The notes: generated by a model from the letters alone, not told the origin. Positions 17,666 through 27,145 are shown, counted from the stretch's first letter. The stretch: DNA of 64,000 bases from Paludibacteraceae bacterium (GCA_016297215.1 JAEDGZ010000008.1:1-64000); one strand, 5' to 3'. A program made the numbers and translations.

Positions 17666-17713
17666 TATTTAGGTAATGATATACGAGTTGACCTATATTG
17701 TTTACCTAATGCA

Positions 17714-17795
17714 GCCCCGAAGGGGCGAAATAAAACAGCGTAGGGTGAAACCCTACGTAAAGCAACACCCCCTCAAAAGCAAGCCCCAACGGGGC
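17714..17795. repeat. GC-rich intergenic palindromes before the BspA-like gene
   Basis: Three short hairpins in a row: GCCCC-GAA-GGGGC (17714-17726), CGTAGGG-TGAAA-CCCTACG (17739-17757) and GCCCC-AAC-GGGGC (17783-17795). No consensus promoter is visible before the downstream gene. Confidence 0.7.
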
Positions 17796-17854
17796 GACAT
17801 AACTCAACGTAGAAACACTGAAAATAATAAATAATCCACAAAATAACTAACAAT

Positions 17855-20506
17855 ATGAAACGCTTATCTATTCTTCTGCTGTCCGTGCTCTGCACCGCAG
17901 CAACCACCTTCGCCTACGACTACGACTTCCAATCCGGCGACCTCTACTACAACATCACGAGCGACACCACCGTGAAGGTAACCTACCAAGAATCGAGTGA
18001 AACCAACTACCAAGGTCTCACCACCGCCACCATCCCCGCAACCGTTACCAACGATGGCACTACCTACTCCGTAACAAGCATTGGAGACTTTGCGTTCGTT
18101 TATTGCTCCTCCCTCACATCCATCACCATCCCCAACTCCGTAACGAGCATTGGAAGCGCTGCGTTCATTGGTTGCTCCGCCCTCCCTATGGTGGATAATT
18201 TACGCTATGCAGATACCTATTTGGTGGAAGCCGTGGATAATTCACTTAGTACTTATACTATTAAAGCAGGAACAAAGTGGATAGGAGACTATGCGTTCGG
18301 CAATTGCTCCTCCCTCACCTCCATCACCATCCCCAACTCCGTAACAAGCATTGGAGAACAGGCGTTCAGTGGTTGCTCCTCCCTCACCTCCATCACCATC
18401 CCCAACTCCGTAACGAGCATAGGAGCCAGGGCGTTCTATGGTTGCTCCTCCCTCACCTCCATCACCATCCCCAACTCCGTAACAAGCATTGAATACATGG
18501 CGTTCGGCAATTGCTCCTCCCTCACTTCCGTCACCATCCCCAACTCCGTAACGAGCATTGGAGACCATGCGTTCTCAGGGTGCTCCGCCCTCACCTCCAT
18601 CTCCATCCCCAACTCCGTAGTGAGCATTGGAAGCGCTGCGTTCGCCGATTGCTCCTCCCTCACCTCCCTCACCATCCCCAACTCCGTAACGAGCATTGAG
18701 TACGGTGCGTTCTATGGTTGCTCCTCCCTCACCTCTGTTGTATGGAATGCTAAAAATTGTGCTGTTTGGAGTTTCTCCTATGACGGATTACCATTCTATG
18801 ACATTCGTTCAAATATTACCTCATTTACTTTTGGTGAAGAAGTAGAAACGATTCCTTCGGATTTATGCTATGGTATGTCCGCCCTCACTTCCATCACCAT
18901 CCCCAACTCCGTAACAAGCATTGGATACGAGGCGTTCTACAAGTGCTCCTCCCTCACCTCCATCTCCATCCCCAACTCCGTAACGAGCATTGGAAGTTCT
19001 GCGTTCAGTGGTTGCTCCGCCCTCACCTCTGTTGTATGGAATGCTAAAAATTGTGCTGGTTGGAGTTCCTCCTATTACGCACCACCATTCTATGACATTC
19101 GTTCAAATATTACCTCATTTACTTTTGGTGAAGAAGTAGAAACGATTCCTTCGGATTTATGCTATGGTATGTCCGCCCTCACTTCCATCACCATCCCCAA
19201 CTCCGTAACAAGCATTGGAAGTAGTGCGTTCTCAGGGTGCTCCGCCCTCACCTCCATCTCCATCCCCAACTCCGTAACGAGCATTAGAAGTTCTGCGTTC
19301 AGTGGTTGCTCCGCCCTCACCTCCATTGTATGGAATGCTAAAAACTGTGGTGGTTGGGGTTCGTATGATTATGCGCCGTTTTACGACATTTGTTCTAACA
19401 TTACTTCATTTACTTTTGGTGATGAAGTAGAAACCATTCCTTCGTATTTATGCTATGGTATGTCCTCCCTCACCTCCATCACCATCCCCAACTCCGTAAC
19501 GAGCATTGGAGAGGAAGTGCTCGCTGGTTGCGATAGTCTGACCTCAATAGTAGTGGAAAGTGGCAATACAATATACGATTCTCGCGATAACTGCAATGCT
19601 ATTATTGAGACAGCAAGTAACACACTCATTGCTGGTTGCCAATCAACCATAATCCCCAACTCCGTAACAAGCATTGGAGGCTATGCGTTCGAGTATTGCT
19701 CCTCCATCACCTCCATCACCATCCCCAACTCCGTAACTAGCATTGGAGACAAGGCGTTCTGGAATTGCTCCCACCTCACCTCCATCATCATCGGCAATAG
19801 TGTGGAGTATATTGGAGACGACGCGTTCTGCGGTTGCTCTGCCCTCGCAGATATCTACTGCTATGCAACCACTCCGCCCGAATGCTATGAAGATAGACAA
19901 GATCCAGATGAGAACCCCTTCTATAGTGTCAGCAAACACTGCTATATCCATGTACCCGCAGGCACCATCCGAGAATATCAAATGGCAGAAGGTTGGCGTG
20001 ATTTCTACCATTTCTACGAAATCTCCGAACTGCCGGATGGTACACCCACAGACCAAGTCGGCGTAACGGTAACGGGCAACTACGCCACCTTCTCGTGGCC
20101 CGTCAACCCCACCGCAAGCAGTTACACACTGACTATCACCAAGGACGGCGAAGTCTTCTGCACGCTGATATTCAACAACATGGGGCAGTTGGTAGGCATG
20201 GCATTTGCGCCCGCCCGCGATGGCAAACCCTCGGCAACCCAATCCGATGCACAATCCACCGCTTACGGCTTCTCGTTTGTGGTAACGAACTTAGACGCGA
20301 ACAGCCACTACACCTATACCTTCACCGTCAACGGCGCAGACAGCGAGGTGATAGAGACCTACAGCGGCTCCTTTGACACCTCTGAGGAAACGGCTCTCCC
20401 CGCCACAACGCAAGAGCAGCAGCCTTCCCGCAAAATCATTCACAACGGGCAAGTGCTCATCCTCCGCAACGGCGAGACCTATGACATGATGGGACAGAGA
20501 TTGTAG
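17855..20506 (+). CDS. BspA-like leucine-rich repeat surface protein
   Basis: An 883-residue secreted protein with signal peptide MKRLSILLLSVLCTAATTFA. Residues about 65-690 are LRR_5 (Treponema pallidum-type) repeats of about 23 residues, with consensus VTSIG-x-AF-x-CSSLTSITIPNS. Three copies of a longer module (VVWNAKNC followed by ITSFTFGEEVETIPSDLCYGM) interrupt the array. A beta-sandwich region of about 110 residues follows (ATFSWPVNPTASSYTLTITKDG). The end is GQVLILRNGETYDMMGQRL, a short tail seen on many secreted Bacteroidales proteins but not a complete type IX sorting domain. BspA-like proteins mediate adhesion or coaggregation in relatives; here this is inference. The near-identical DNA repeats make it prone to copy-number change. 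Confidence 0.9.
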   Translation: MKRLSILLLSVLCTAATTFAYDYDFQSGDLYYNITSDTTVKVTYQESSETNYQGLTTATIPATVTNDGTTYSVTSIGDFAFVYCSSLTSITIPNSVTSIGSAAFIGCSALPMVDNLRYADTYLVEAVDNSLSTYTIKAGTKWIGDYAFGNCSSLTSITIPNSVTSIGEQAFSGCSSLTSITIPNSVTSIGARAFYGCSSLTSITIPNSVTSIEYMAFGNCSSLTSVTIPNSVTSIGDHAFSGCSALTSISIPNSVVSIGSAAFADCSSLTSLTIPNSVTSIEYGAFYGCSSLTSVVWNAKNCAVWSFSYDGLPFYDIRSNITSFTFGEEVETIPSDLCYGMSALTSITIPNSVTSIGYEAFYKCSSLTSISIPNSVTSIGSSAFSGCSALTSVVWNAKNCAGWSSSYYAPPFYDIRSNITSFTFGEEVETIPSDLCYGMSALTSITIPNSVTSIGSSAFSGCSALTSISIPNSVTSIRSSAFSGCSALTSIVWNAKNCGGWGSYDYAPFYDICSNITSFTFGDEVETIPSYLCYGMSSLTSITIPNSVTSIGEEVLAGCDSLTSIVVESGNTIYDSRDNCNAIIETASNTLIAGCQSTIIPNSVTSIGGYAFEYCSSITSITIPNSVTSIGDKAFWNCSHLTSIIIGNSVEYIGDDAFCGCSALADIYCYATTPPECYEDRQDPDENPFYSVSKHCYIHVPAGTIREYQMAEGWRDFYHFYEISELPDGTPTDQVGVTVTGNYATFSWPVNPTASSYTLTITKDGEVFCTLIFNNMGQLVGMAFAPARDGKPSATQSDAQSTAYGFSFVVTNLDANSHYTYTFTVNGADSEVIETYSGSFDTSEETALPATTQEQQPSRKIIHNGQVLILRNGETYDMMGQRL

Positions 20507-20528
20507 TTGAAATTAAGTCTATTCCATA

Positions 20529-20563
20529 AGACACCCTCGTAGTTTCATGCTGCGAGGGTGTCT
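20529..20563 (+). terminator. Hairpin after the BspA-like gene
   Basis: 11-bp perfect stem AGACACCCTCG/CGAGGGTGTCT (20529-20539 with 20553-20563). Only a short T tract follows, so termination strength is uncertain. Confidence 0.65.
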
Positions 20564-20600
20564 TTGGTAGGCGGGGGAGTAAAGTCTGCGTACTCGGACA

Positions 20601-20678
20601 TTGTCAGTTCGAGTCTGCCATTTTGTCAGTCCAAGTCTGCCATTTTACCGTATTTTGCTTTTTGGCACAATGTTTGAT
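20601..20678 (+). promoter_or_regulatory. Sigma54-like promoter with tandem upstream sites before dnaK
   Basis: TTGGCAC at 20662-20668 and TTTGAT at 20673-20678 match the -24/-12 pattern of RpoN promoters (GG, ten bases, then GA instead of GC). Upstream lie two 22-bp direct repeats starting TTGTCAGT (20601-20622 and 20623-20644; 20 of 22 identical), suitable as activator sites. No TAnnTTTG promoter is present in this gap. A TCCTTCATCC microrepeat lies at 20764-20791. Confidence 0.5.
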
Positions 20679-20827
20679 ACTAAATCAGTGAAAGTTTAGA
20701 AACAGGATTAAGGACACAGGATAAAAGACTTATTACCTTCGTCCATACAAAACTAATTCGTCTTACATCCTTCATCCTTTATCCTTCATCCAACAAAGAA
20801 TATTAACTAAACAAAGCATAAACGATT

Positions 20828-22765
20828 ATGAGCAAGATTATTGGTATTGACTTAGGAACCACCAACAGCTGCGTAGCAGTGATGGAAGGTAATGAACCTA
20901 TTGTGATTGCAAACTCCGAAGGCAAGCGTACTACGCCTTCTGTAGTAGGATTTGTGGATGGCGGCGAGCGCAAAGTGGGCGACCCCGCAAAGCGTCAGGC
21001 TATCACCAACCCGACGAAGACCGTATATAGCATCAAGCGTTTCATGGGCGAGACCTACGACCGCTTGAGCAACGAGATTGCGCGTGTGCCTTACAAAGTG
21101 GTGAAGGGCGACAACAACACCCCGCGCGTGGATATAGACGGTCGTCTCTACACCCCGCAGGAGATTTCCGCTATCATTCTCCAGAAGATGAAGAAGACCG
21201 CGGAAGACTACCTCGGGCAAGAGGTTACGGAAGCCGTTATCACCGTACCTGCTTACTTCAACGACTCGCAGCGTCAGGCTACCAAGGAAGCCGGCGAGAT
21301 TGCCGGACTGACCGTGCGCCGTATCGTCAACGAGCCTACCGCAGCCGCACTGGCTTACGGTCTGGACAAGGCGGACAAAGACATGAAGATTGTGGTCTTC
21401 GACTGCGGTGGCGGTACCCACGATGTCAGCGTCTTGGAGTTGGGCGACGGAGTCTTTGAGGTGAAAGCCACCGATGGCGACACCCACCTCGGAGGTGATG
21501 ACTTCGACCACCGTATCATCGACTGGCTCGTACAGGAGTTCAAGAACGAGAACGGCGGCGCTGACCTCTCGAAAGACCCGATGGCTATGCAACGTCTGAA
21601 AGAGGCTGCCGAGAAGGCGAAAATCGAGTTGTCGAACACTACGACCACCGAAATCAACCTGCCGTATATCATGCCGGTGAACGGTGTGCCCGCCCACTTG
21701 GTAAAGACCTTGACCCGTGCGAAATTCGAGCAACTGATTGACGACCTGATTCAGCGCACCATCGCGCCCTGCCGCACTGCCCTGCAGAAAGCCGGCATGA
21801 GCACGAGCGACATCGACGAGGTCATCCTGGTAGGCGGCTCCACCCGTATCCCCGCTATCCAAGACGCTGTGCAGAAGTTCTTCGGAAAGACCCCGAACAA
21901 GGGTGTGAACCCCGACGAGGTAGTGGCAGTCGGTGCGGCTATCCAAGGCGGTGTCCTGACGGGCGACGTGAAGGATGTGCTCCTCTTGGATGTAACCCCG
22001 CTGAGCCTCGGTATCGAGACCATGGGCGGCGTGATGACCAAGATGATTGAGAGCAACACCACCATCCCCACCAAGAAGACCGAGACCTTCACCACCGCCG
22101 TGGACAACCAGCCCTCTGTGGAAATCAAGGTGCTGCAAGGCGAGCGTCCTATGGCGGCGCAGAACAAGCAAATCGGTATCTTCCACCTCGACGGTATCAT
22201 GCCCGCACGCCGTGGCGAACCGCAGATTGAGGTTACCTTCGACATTGACGCCAACGGTATCCTGAACGTTACCGCCAAGGATAAGGCGACCGGCAAAGAG
22301 CAGAAGATTCGTATCGAGGCTTCCAGCGGCTTGAGCGACGAGGAAATCAAGCGCATGAAAGCCGAGGCAGAAGCCAACGCCGAGGCAGACAAGCGCGAGA
22401 AAGAGCGTATTGACAAACTGAACCGCGCAGACGCGACCATCTTCCAGACCGAGAAGCAACTTGCCGAACTAGGCGATAAACTGCCTGCCGACAAGAAAGC
22501 ACCCATCGAGGAGGCGCTCAAGAACCTGAAAGAGGCATACGAGAAGAAGGATGCCGACGCTTGCGAAGCGGCTAACCAAGCCCTCATGACTGCCTTCCAG
22601 GCTGCCAGTGCAGAGATGTACAACGCGCAGAATGCAGGCGCGCAAGCAGGCGCACAGAACGCTGACTTCTCCGGCGGATTCAACGGCAACGCAGGCAACA
22701 GTTCTGCCAACAACGGCAAGAACGACGGCGGCGCAGAAGACGTGGACTTCGAAGAAGTGAAGTAA
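20828..22765 (+). CDS. dnaK: Chaperone DnaK (Hsp70)
   Basis: A 645-residue Hsp70 of normal length. The N-terminal ATPase begins IIGIDLGTTNSCVAVMEG; the phosphate-2 and adenosine motifs are VFDCGGGTHDVSV and VILVGGSTRIPAIQ. The linker DVLLLDVTPLSLGIET leads into the substrate-binding domain, and a Gly/Asn/Ala-rich tail ends EDVDFEEVK, the EEVD-like terminus. It folds and refolds proteins in the cytoplasm with DnaJ and GrpE, neither of which is in the window. It stands alone between a BspA-like gene and a converging operon. The upstream region suggests sigma54-type control rather than the usual housekeeping promoter. Confidence 0.98.
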   Translation: MSKIIGIDLGTTNSCVAVMEGNEPIVIANSEGKRTTPSVVGFVDGGERKVGDPAKRQAITNPTKTVYSIKRFMGETYDRLSNEIARVPYKVVKGDNNTPRVDIDGRLYTPQEISAIILQKMKKTAEDYLGQEVTEAVITVPAYFNDSQRQATKEAGEIAGLTVRRIVNEPTAAALAYGLDKADKDMKIVVFDCGGGTHDVSVLELGDGVFEVKATDGDTHLGGDDFDHRIIDWLVQEFKNENGGADLSKDPMAMQRLKEAAEKAKIELSNTTTTEINLPYIMPVNGVPAHLVKTLTRAKFEQLIDDLIQRTIAPCRTALQKAGMSTSDIDEVILVGGSTRIPAIQDAVQKFFGKTPNKGVNPDEVVAVGAAIQGGVLTGDVKDVLLLDVTPLSLGIETMGGVMTKMIESNTTIPTKKTETFTTAVDNQPSVEIKVLQGERPMAAQNKQIGIFHLDGIMPARRGEPQIEVTFDIDANGILNVTAKDKATGKEQKIRIEASSGLSDEEIKRMKAEAEANAEADKREKERIDKLNRADATIFQTEKQLAELGDKLPADKKAPIEEALKNLKEAYEKKDADACEAANQALMTAFQAASAEMYNAQNAGAQAGAQNADFSGGFNGNAGNSSANNGKNDGGAEDVDFEEVK

Positions 22766-22778
22766 AATCGAATTAGAA

Positions 22779-22858
22779 ATTAGGAATTAGGAATTAGGAA
22801 TTAGGAATGCATCGCCTGCCAACAATTCAGAGCATGAGCACTCCTAATTCCTAATTAT
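22779..22858. repeat. AT-rich hairpin repeat between dnaK and the converging operon
   Basis: Tandem AATTAGGAATTAGG units, a CAGAGCATGAGCACTC core and TCCTAATTCCTAATT. It could fold as a bidirectional hairpin between two converging genes. Confidence 0.6.
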
Positions 22859-24834
22859 AGCAAGGCGTTAAGCGCTTGGATGAAGTCGTCGGGGTTGGAG
22901 GTGCGGGTAGTGGAGTAGGTGTCCGTCTCCTTCGGATCGTTGTTCTGATACTCGAAGATGCTTACCTGCACCGGCGACAGCACGATGCCTTTCTCCTCCC
23001 CGTTGTTCAGCACGATGGCTATCTCGTCCTGACGAGGTTCCAGCGAGCAGATACTCTTATACGGGATATACTCCACATCGCATCGGTCGAAGCGGTTGTA
23101 GAGCGTGTCCCAGCAGTTCTTCATCATCACCAACTTATCCTTCTGAGGCACGGCTATCACGTAGTAGATATGCCGTAGCACAATCAGCGGATTGTCCGTC
23201 GGGCAGTCTTCGTGGTCGGTGTCCTCAAAGTAGTTGACAAAGAGTATCTTACCCTTCATATCGTCCTCGTCTATGTGGTTCTGCTTGAGCGCCAGCGAGA
23301 CGGGGTCGCCGGTCTCGGGCAGGCAGCGAGAACGCTGCGCGAGGTAGTTGCGACAGAAAGCGATATACTCCAACTTCGTGGCGCGCGTAGCGCACATCTG
23401 CTTCGAGTGGTCGTAGTCATCGCGTAGCTCCTTGTTGCAGCGGCGCACATCCTTCCTGTCGCGCGCATTGGCGATGAACACCCACAGCAGACGGATGATA
23501 TAGAGCAACACCGGCAGCAGAAACAGGGCGATGCCGGCAATGCCTTTGCCCGACTTCTCAAAAGCGTAATAGACCGCCACATCGCGGCTCGCGTCCAATG
23601 GCTCGCGGATAAGGCGCACTGCGCTATGCTCCACCTCCTCGGGGTCATCGGTGGTGGCATCAGCCCCGATGGGTCGGGACGCACCCGGACAATCCTCCGA
23701 GATATATTCCTTGTAACCGCATACCCAATGCTCAGCGAAGAAGGCATGCACTGCCTCGTCGTTCTGCTCCTGCTCTTTCAGCGCTTTCTGATAGGTCTTG
23801 GGCTGCTGCTTCTGCGCCTTCTCCCCCTTGAGGAGGATGGCAGGCCGCTCCGGCACTTTCATCTCCGCATAGCCTATATGCCCCAACTCCACCACGAGTA
23901 TCATCACGATCCATAGCACGAAGTAACCCACCGTCATCAGCAGCGCGCGGAAGATGGGCGGGAATGGCAGTTTGTTGTAGAGAGGCGTCTGCGGCGGATA
24001 CTGATAGCGGAAGAACTCATCGCGCTTCTGCTCGTCCAGCAGCAGTGCCACATGGTGGACGGTGTTGGTCTCCGAGCCATCGTAGAAGAAATACTCATCG
24101 CGCTCGGTGGCATCCGCGGCGAAGTCCACATTGCAATGCACCTGCTCCACCAGCATCTCGTCCATACTACGGTCGCCTACGAACAGCGCCTCTTTCTCCT
24201 CCTTATGTGCGCGCTTGCCCGTGGATAGTTCGTTGAGCCATTCCAAGGTCTGCTCGTCGGTGATGCGCACATGCGCTTTTATCTCACCCACCTCCCCGGG
24301 CTCCGGCATCATCTGACGGATGCGCTCCATGAGTTCGGCGGGTTGCTCGCCGTGCACCTGCAAGCCGTTGGCGACAAACGCACCTTGGCGGAGCACCATC
24401 TGCAAGATGAGGTACTTGCGCTTCGCCTGACGGTTCACCGCCGTACGCAACCACTCCTCGATGCGATCCGTTACATCGGTCTTCAGGTGCTTGGGGTTAT
24501 GCCCCTCAAAGAGCGAGAGCGCGAAATAGTAGTACATATCAGGCTCCAGCGGCGATAGGTCCACCGCCTGCTTGAAGTTGCGCTGCGCCAACTCGTAGTT
24601 CTTCAGCCCCAAATAGACAAGTCCCATGCCGAACAGGGCATTGGTATCCTTCGGGTTGGATTCGGTTTGCGAGCGGAAGAACTGAATGTAGTTGTCGGTC
24701 ATGTCTGCCGGCAGTTGCAGCGGATTGACCTCGCTCACCACCGCATGCGCGGTGTGGCAACGAGGGCAGACGGTGGTGCCCGGAGGCAAAGGCATTGTAC
24801 AATGCTGACAATGCAATACTTTTAAGGTAGCCAT
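22855..24834 (-). CDS. Zinc-ribbon/TPR membrane protein, function unknown
   Basis: A 659-residue protein. A zinc ribbon opens it: Cys9, Cys12, Cys23 and Cys26 (CxxC-x10-CxxC). TPR-like helices follow (about residues 45-110, including ALFGMGLVYLGLKNYELAQRNF). Two hydrophobic segments lie at about 297-318 and 432-454, separated by a charged region. The C-terminal part (about 500-659) is soluble, with no family I recognise. Residues about 381-392 (CPGASRPIGADA) come from a palindromic repeat inserted in frame. It is the last gene of a four-gene minus-strand operon led by an SPFH protein. Zinc-ribbon/TPR proteins beside SPFH proteins suggest a membrane-associated scaffold or stress complex; that is inference. 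Confidence 0.75.
   Translation of the reverse strand: MATLKVLHCQHCTMPLPPGTTVCPRCHTAHAVVSEVNPLQLPADMTDNYIQFFRSQTESNPKDTNALFGMGLVYLGLKNYELAQRNFKQAVDLSPLEPDMYYYFALSLFEGHNPKHLKTDVTDRIEEWLRTAVNRQAKRKYLILQMVLRQGAFVANGLQVHGEQPAELMERIRQMMPEPGEVGEIKAHVRITDEQTLEWLNELSTGKRAHKEEKEALFVGDRSMDEMLVEQVHCNVDFAADATERDEYFFYDGSETNTVHHVALLLDEQKRDEFFRYQYPPQTPLYNKLPFPPIFRALLMTVGYFVLWIVMILVVELGHIGYAEMKVPERPAILLKGEKAQKQQPKTYQKALKEQEQNDEAVHAFFAEHWVCGYKEYISEDCPGASRPIGADATTDDPEEVEHSAVRLIREPLDASRDVAVYYAFEKSGKGIAGIALFLLPVLLYIIRLLWVFIANARDRKDVRRCNKELRDDYDHSKQMCATRATKLEYIAFCRNYLAQRSRCLPETGDPVSLALKQNHIDEDDMKGKILFVNYFEDTDHEDCPTDNPLIVLRHIYYVIAVPQKDKLVMMKNCWDTLYNRFDRCDVEYIPYKSICSLEPRQDEIAIVLNNGEEKGIVLSPVQVSIFEYQNNDPKETDTYSTTRTSNPDDFIQALNALL
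23661..23690 (-). repeat. Family-A variant palindrome inside the zinc-ribbon gene
   Basis: On the minus strand it begins with the family-A flank GTCCGGGTGCG, but the GCAGGCG core is replaced by GTCCCGACCCATCGGGGCTG. The same variant occurs in the rho leader at 50861-50891. Confidence 0.8.
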
Positions 24835-25086
24835 ACGATTATTTGACTATTTGACCATTTACTATTTGACTATTAAAATAGACGAATACTGATACTAATG
24901 TGTTTTTATAGAACAAATATTTTCAAATATTTCTCAAATATTATATTTCACTATCTGACAATTTACCATTTGACATTAACAAAAGAAAAATATTTGTTCA
25001 ATATTTGAAAATATTTGTTGAAATAAAAAGAACTTTGGTTCCGATTTTATCGTGGATAGTCGGAGGTTTCTGCTCCACGTTATTTA

Positions 25087-26448
25087 TTATTCCGTTTTCG
25101 GTTCGTCAGTGTTCTCTTCGAGTGCTTTTGCTTCGCGTTTGGCTTGTATCTCGGTCAGTTTGTCCGATGCCATCTCGCTTGCTTTCTTGCCTACTTGGGT
25201 GGCTATATCCAGCCCCTTGCCGGCGATGGTCTTCGTTGCCGCTGCCACTTTCGACCAGTCGTGGTCGCGCTTGAATGCCATCACGGTAACGTAGGTCATG
25301 ATGAAGACGGATACCACGCAGAAGACTACCGCGGCAGCTACCAAAAGGATAAGTTTGAGGGCAAGAATCACCATATCCATCGGATTGCTCTCGATATGCT
25401 TGGTCTTCGTTCCATCGGAATAGTAGGTGGTAACCTCCGTCTCGGGGAAGAACTCCATCGCTGCACTTGCGCCAAAGAAGAATGTAGCAATGCTGAAGCC
25501 CCATTTCTGCAACTTGTCGAGTCTCGCACGCTCCGCGCGGTAACGGGTCAGGTTATAACCGTACTGGTGGCTGCTGTAGATATACAACGGAATCAACAGC
25601 AGCACATAGATATAGAGAAGCCACATCCAGCGTGCCCAACTCTTCGCTTCGCTCAGTTCTTCGCCTACCTCCTTGAGGGCGTACTTCTTGAACTTCTTGA
25701 AACTCATCTCGTTGATTTCATCATACTCCTCGCTTAGTTGCTTCAAGTTTTTCTCTGCGGCTTTCAGACCGGCTTTATATTTCTTCTTGGCTTCGCGCGT
25801 CTGGGCGGTATCCAATTGGTTCTGATAATACACCACACTCTTCTGTTCTTGGAGGATATAGTGTTTCTTGGTACTAAGCGTCTGCGCCTTGTAGAGGTTG
25901 TGCGAGGAGAGGTTCTTGGTAGAGTAATACGCGCTATCGCATTGGTCGAAAGCAATGGTGGTGTCGGCTTTTGCCCAGTTGTCCACTTGGTTGTACTTCG
26001 CCTGCGCGCGCTGTTTATCGCTCGTGGCATCCATGCTGATATACATCATGATGAAGATAGAGAGCACACAGCCGGCGATGAGCGACCACTTGAAACTCCA
26101 GTGTTTGTCGCGGCTCCATTCGATGATACCTTGCAACTCATCGCGGCGGTCGCGATAGAACCTGTCGCTCGGGTCTTTCACTGCCTTGTCGGCTTGGCGG
26201 AGCAAATTCTCCATCTCGTCGCACTCGGCAGCCGTGCAGGGATATACATCATCTACATCAATGGTGTTCCCCTGTTTGTCGGTCTCCGTGAGGTTGCTGC
26301 TGGTGGTCATCGCTGCATCGAGCAACTCGTAGGCTTCCTCGTTCAGCGGATTTTTCTTCGCCTCTTGCTTGAGGTCTTCTGCGGTGAAAGATACATAGCC
26401 GTTCTCATGCGTCTGACGGCGTTTCTTAAATTTGTCTTTTAGTGACAT
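25087..26448 (-). CDS. Four-TM membrane protein with long coiled region, function unknown
   Basis: A 453-residue protein not assignable to a named family. A soluble N-terminal region (1-118) is followed by hydrophobic segments at about 121-138, 273-291, 317-334 and 358-391. Residues about 200-270 are charged and helical, likely coiled coil. The C-terminal tail (395-453) is Lys/Glu/Ala-rich. It is the third gene of the SPFH operon, 70 bp after the second gene. The 252-bp gap after it carries ATTTGACTATTTGAC microrepeats and a fragment (about 25005-25025) resembling the MITE interior. That gap shows no promoter, so the zinc-ribbon gene is probably read through. Confidence 0.7.
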   Translation of the reverse strand: MSLKDKFKKRRQTHENGYVSFTAEDLKQEAKKNPLNEEAYELLDAAMTTSSNLTETDKQGNTIDVDDVYPCTAAECDEMENLLRQADKAVKDPSDRFYRDRRDELQGIIEWSRDKHWSFKWSLIAGCVLSIFIMMYISMDATSDKQRAQAKYNQVDNWAKADTTIAFDQCDSAYYSTKNLSSHNLYKAQTLSTKKHYILQEQKSVVYYQNQLDTAQTREAKKKYKAGLKAAEKNLKQLSEEYDEINEMSFKKFKKYALKEVGEELSEAKSWARWMWLLYIYVLLLIPLYIYSSHQYGYNLTRYRAERARLDKLQKWGFSIATFFFGASAAMEFFPETEVTTYYSDGTKTKHIESNPMDMVILALKLILLVAAAVVFCVVSVFIMTYVTVMAFKRDHDWSKVAAATKTIAGKGLDIATQVGKKASEMASDKLTEIQAKREAKALEENTDEPKTE

Positions 26449-26482
26449 AGTAGTATAATTTTGAGGGTTAGTTATTGTTTAT

Positions 26483-26510
26483 GTCCGGGTGCGCAGGCGT
26501 CCCCGCCTGC
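26483..26510 (+). repeat. Palindromic repeat family A, intercistronic copy in the SPFH operon
   Basis: GTCCGGGTGCGCAGGCGTCC followed by CCGCCTGC, in the 70-bp gap between two operon genes. Confidence 0.9.
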
Positions 26511-26518
26511 TTTGTTGT

Positions 26519-27106
26519 TTATTGTTTCTCAACCAGTTGCTGTGCTTTCTGCATCAGTCTGTCGTATTGCAGCGGTATCTGCTTTGGGGGTATCGACTCG
26601 GCTTCTCTAATCAGTCGTTTCCACTCCCGTTCGGTCGCCTCCGTAGCATTTTGCTCGTGCATCGCTCGGAGCGTGGCTACAAGGTCGCGCACATCCTGCG
26701 TGTTCTCTTCCAAGCGCGTCTGTTGGTCGTTGTACGCTGCATCCTGCCGCCCCACGATAGAGAGGGTGATGAGCCAGCCCACCGTCAGCACGCCGATGCC
26801 GATGCCATATACCGTCAGGCTCGCCCAACGGTAGAGCAGCAGGCTATACAGCCCCATCCACAGCAGCGAGGCGGCGATATAGTACAACGCATGCACACCC
26901 AAAAAGACCGAGAAATAGTTGGTCTGCGTGTTTTTCCAGCGTCCTACCTCAAACCAGCCGAAGAACAATGCCTCCAGCACGATGAGATACGATAGGTTTA
27001 TCCAATAGAGTGCGGTCGTCTCCTCCGGGCGGAGCAACACAAACCCCAAGACGGTTATCCCCACCGTCAGCAACGGGGTTAACCATGTGTAAAGCGGATT
27101 TTTCAT
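26519..27106 (-). CDS. Small membrane protein with C-terminal coiled coil, function unknown
   Basis: A 195-residue protein. About four hydrophobic segments lie in the first 120 residues (LLTVGITVLGFVLL, then a segment near 34-52, HALYYIAASLLWMGLYSLLL, and VYGIGIGVLTVGWLITLSIV). A charged helical tail follows (about 125-195; RLEENTQDVRDLVATLRAM), consistent with a cytoplasmic coiled coil. It is the second gene of the SPFH operon, 39 bp after the SPFH gene. No family is recognised. The shared order suggests it is a membrane partner of the SPFH protein. Confidence 0.7.
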   Translation of the reverse strand: MKNPLYTWLTPLLTVGITVLGFVLLRPEETTALYWINLSYLIVLEALFFGWFEVGRWKNTQTNYFSVFLGVHALYYIAASLLWMGLYSLLLYRWASLTVYGIGIGVLTVGWLITLSIVGRQDAAYNDQQTRLEENTQDVRDLVATLRAMHEQNATEATEREWKRLIREAESIPPKQIPLQYDRLMQKAQQLVEKQ

Positions 27107-27145
27107 GATGATATGGTGTTTTGTGAGTATATTTTTTGGTTTCTT

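Noticed and set aside
17714..17795. CRISPR-like palindromes GCCCC/GGGGC
   Set aside because: The units differ, spacing is irregular, and there are only two similar ones.
20852..22459. 535-codon open frame antisense to dnaK
   Set aside because: It is a mirror of DnaK codon use and has no promoter or known domain.
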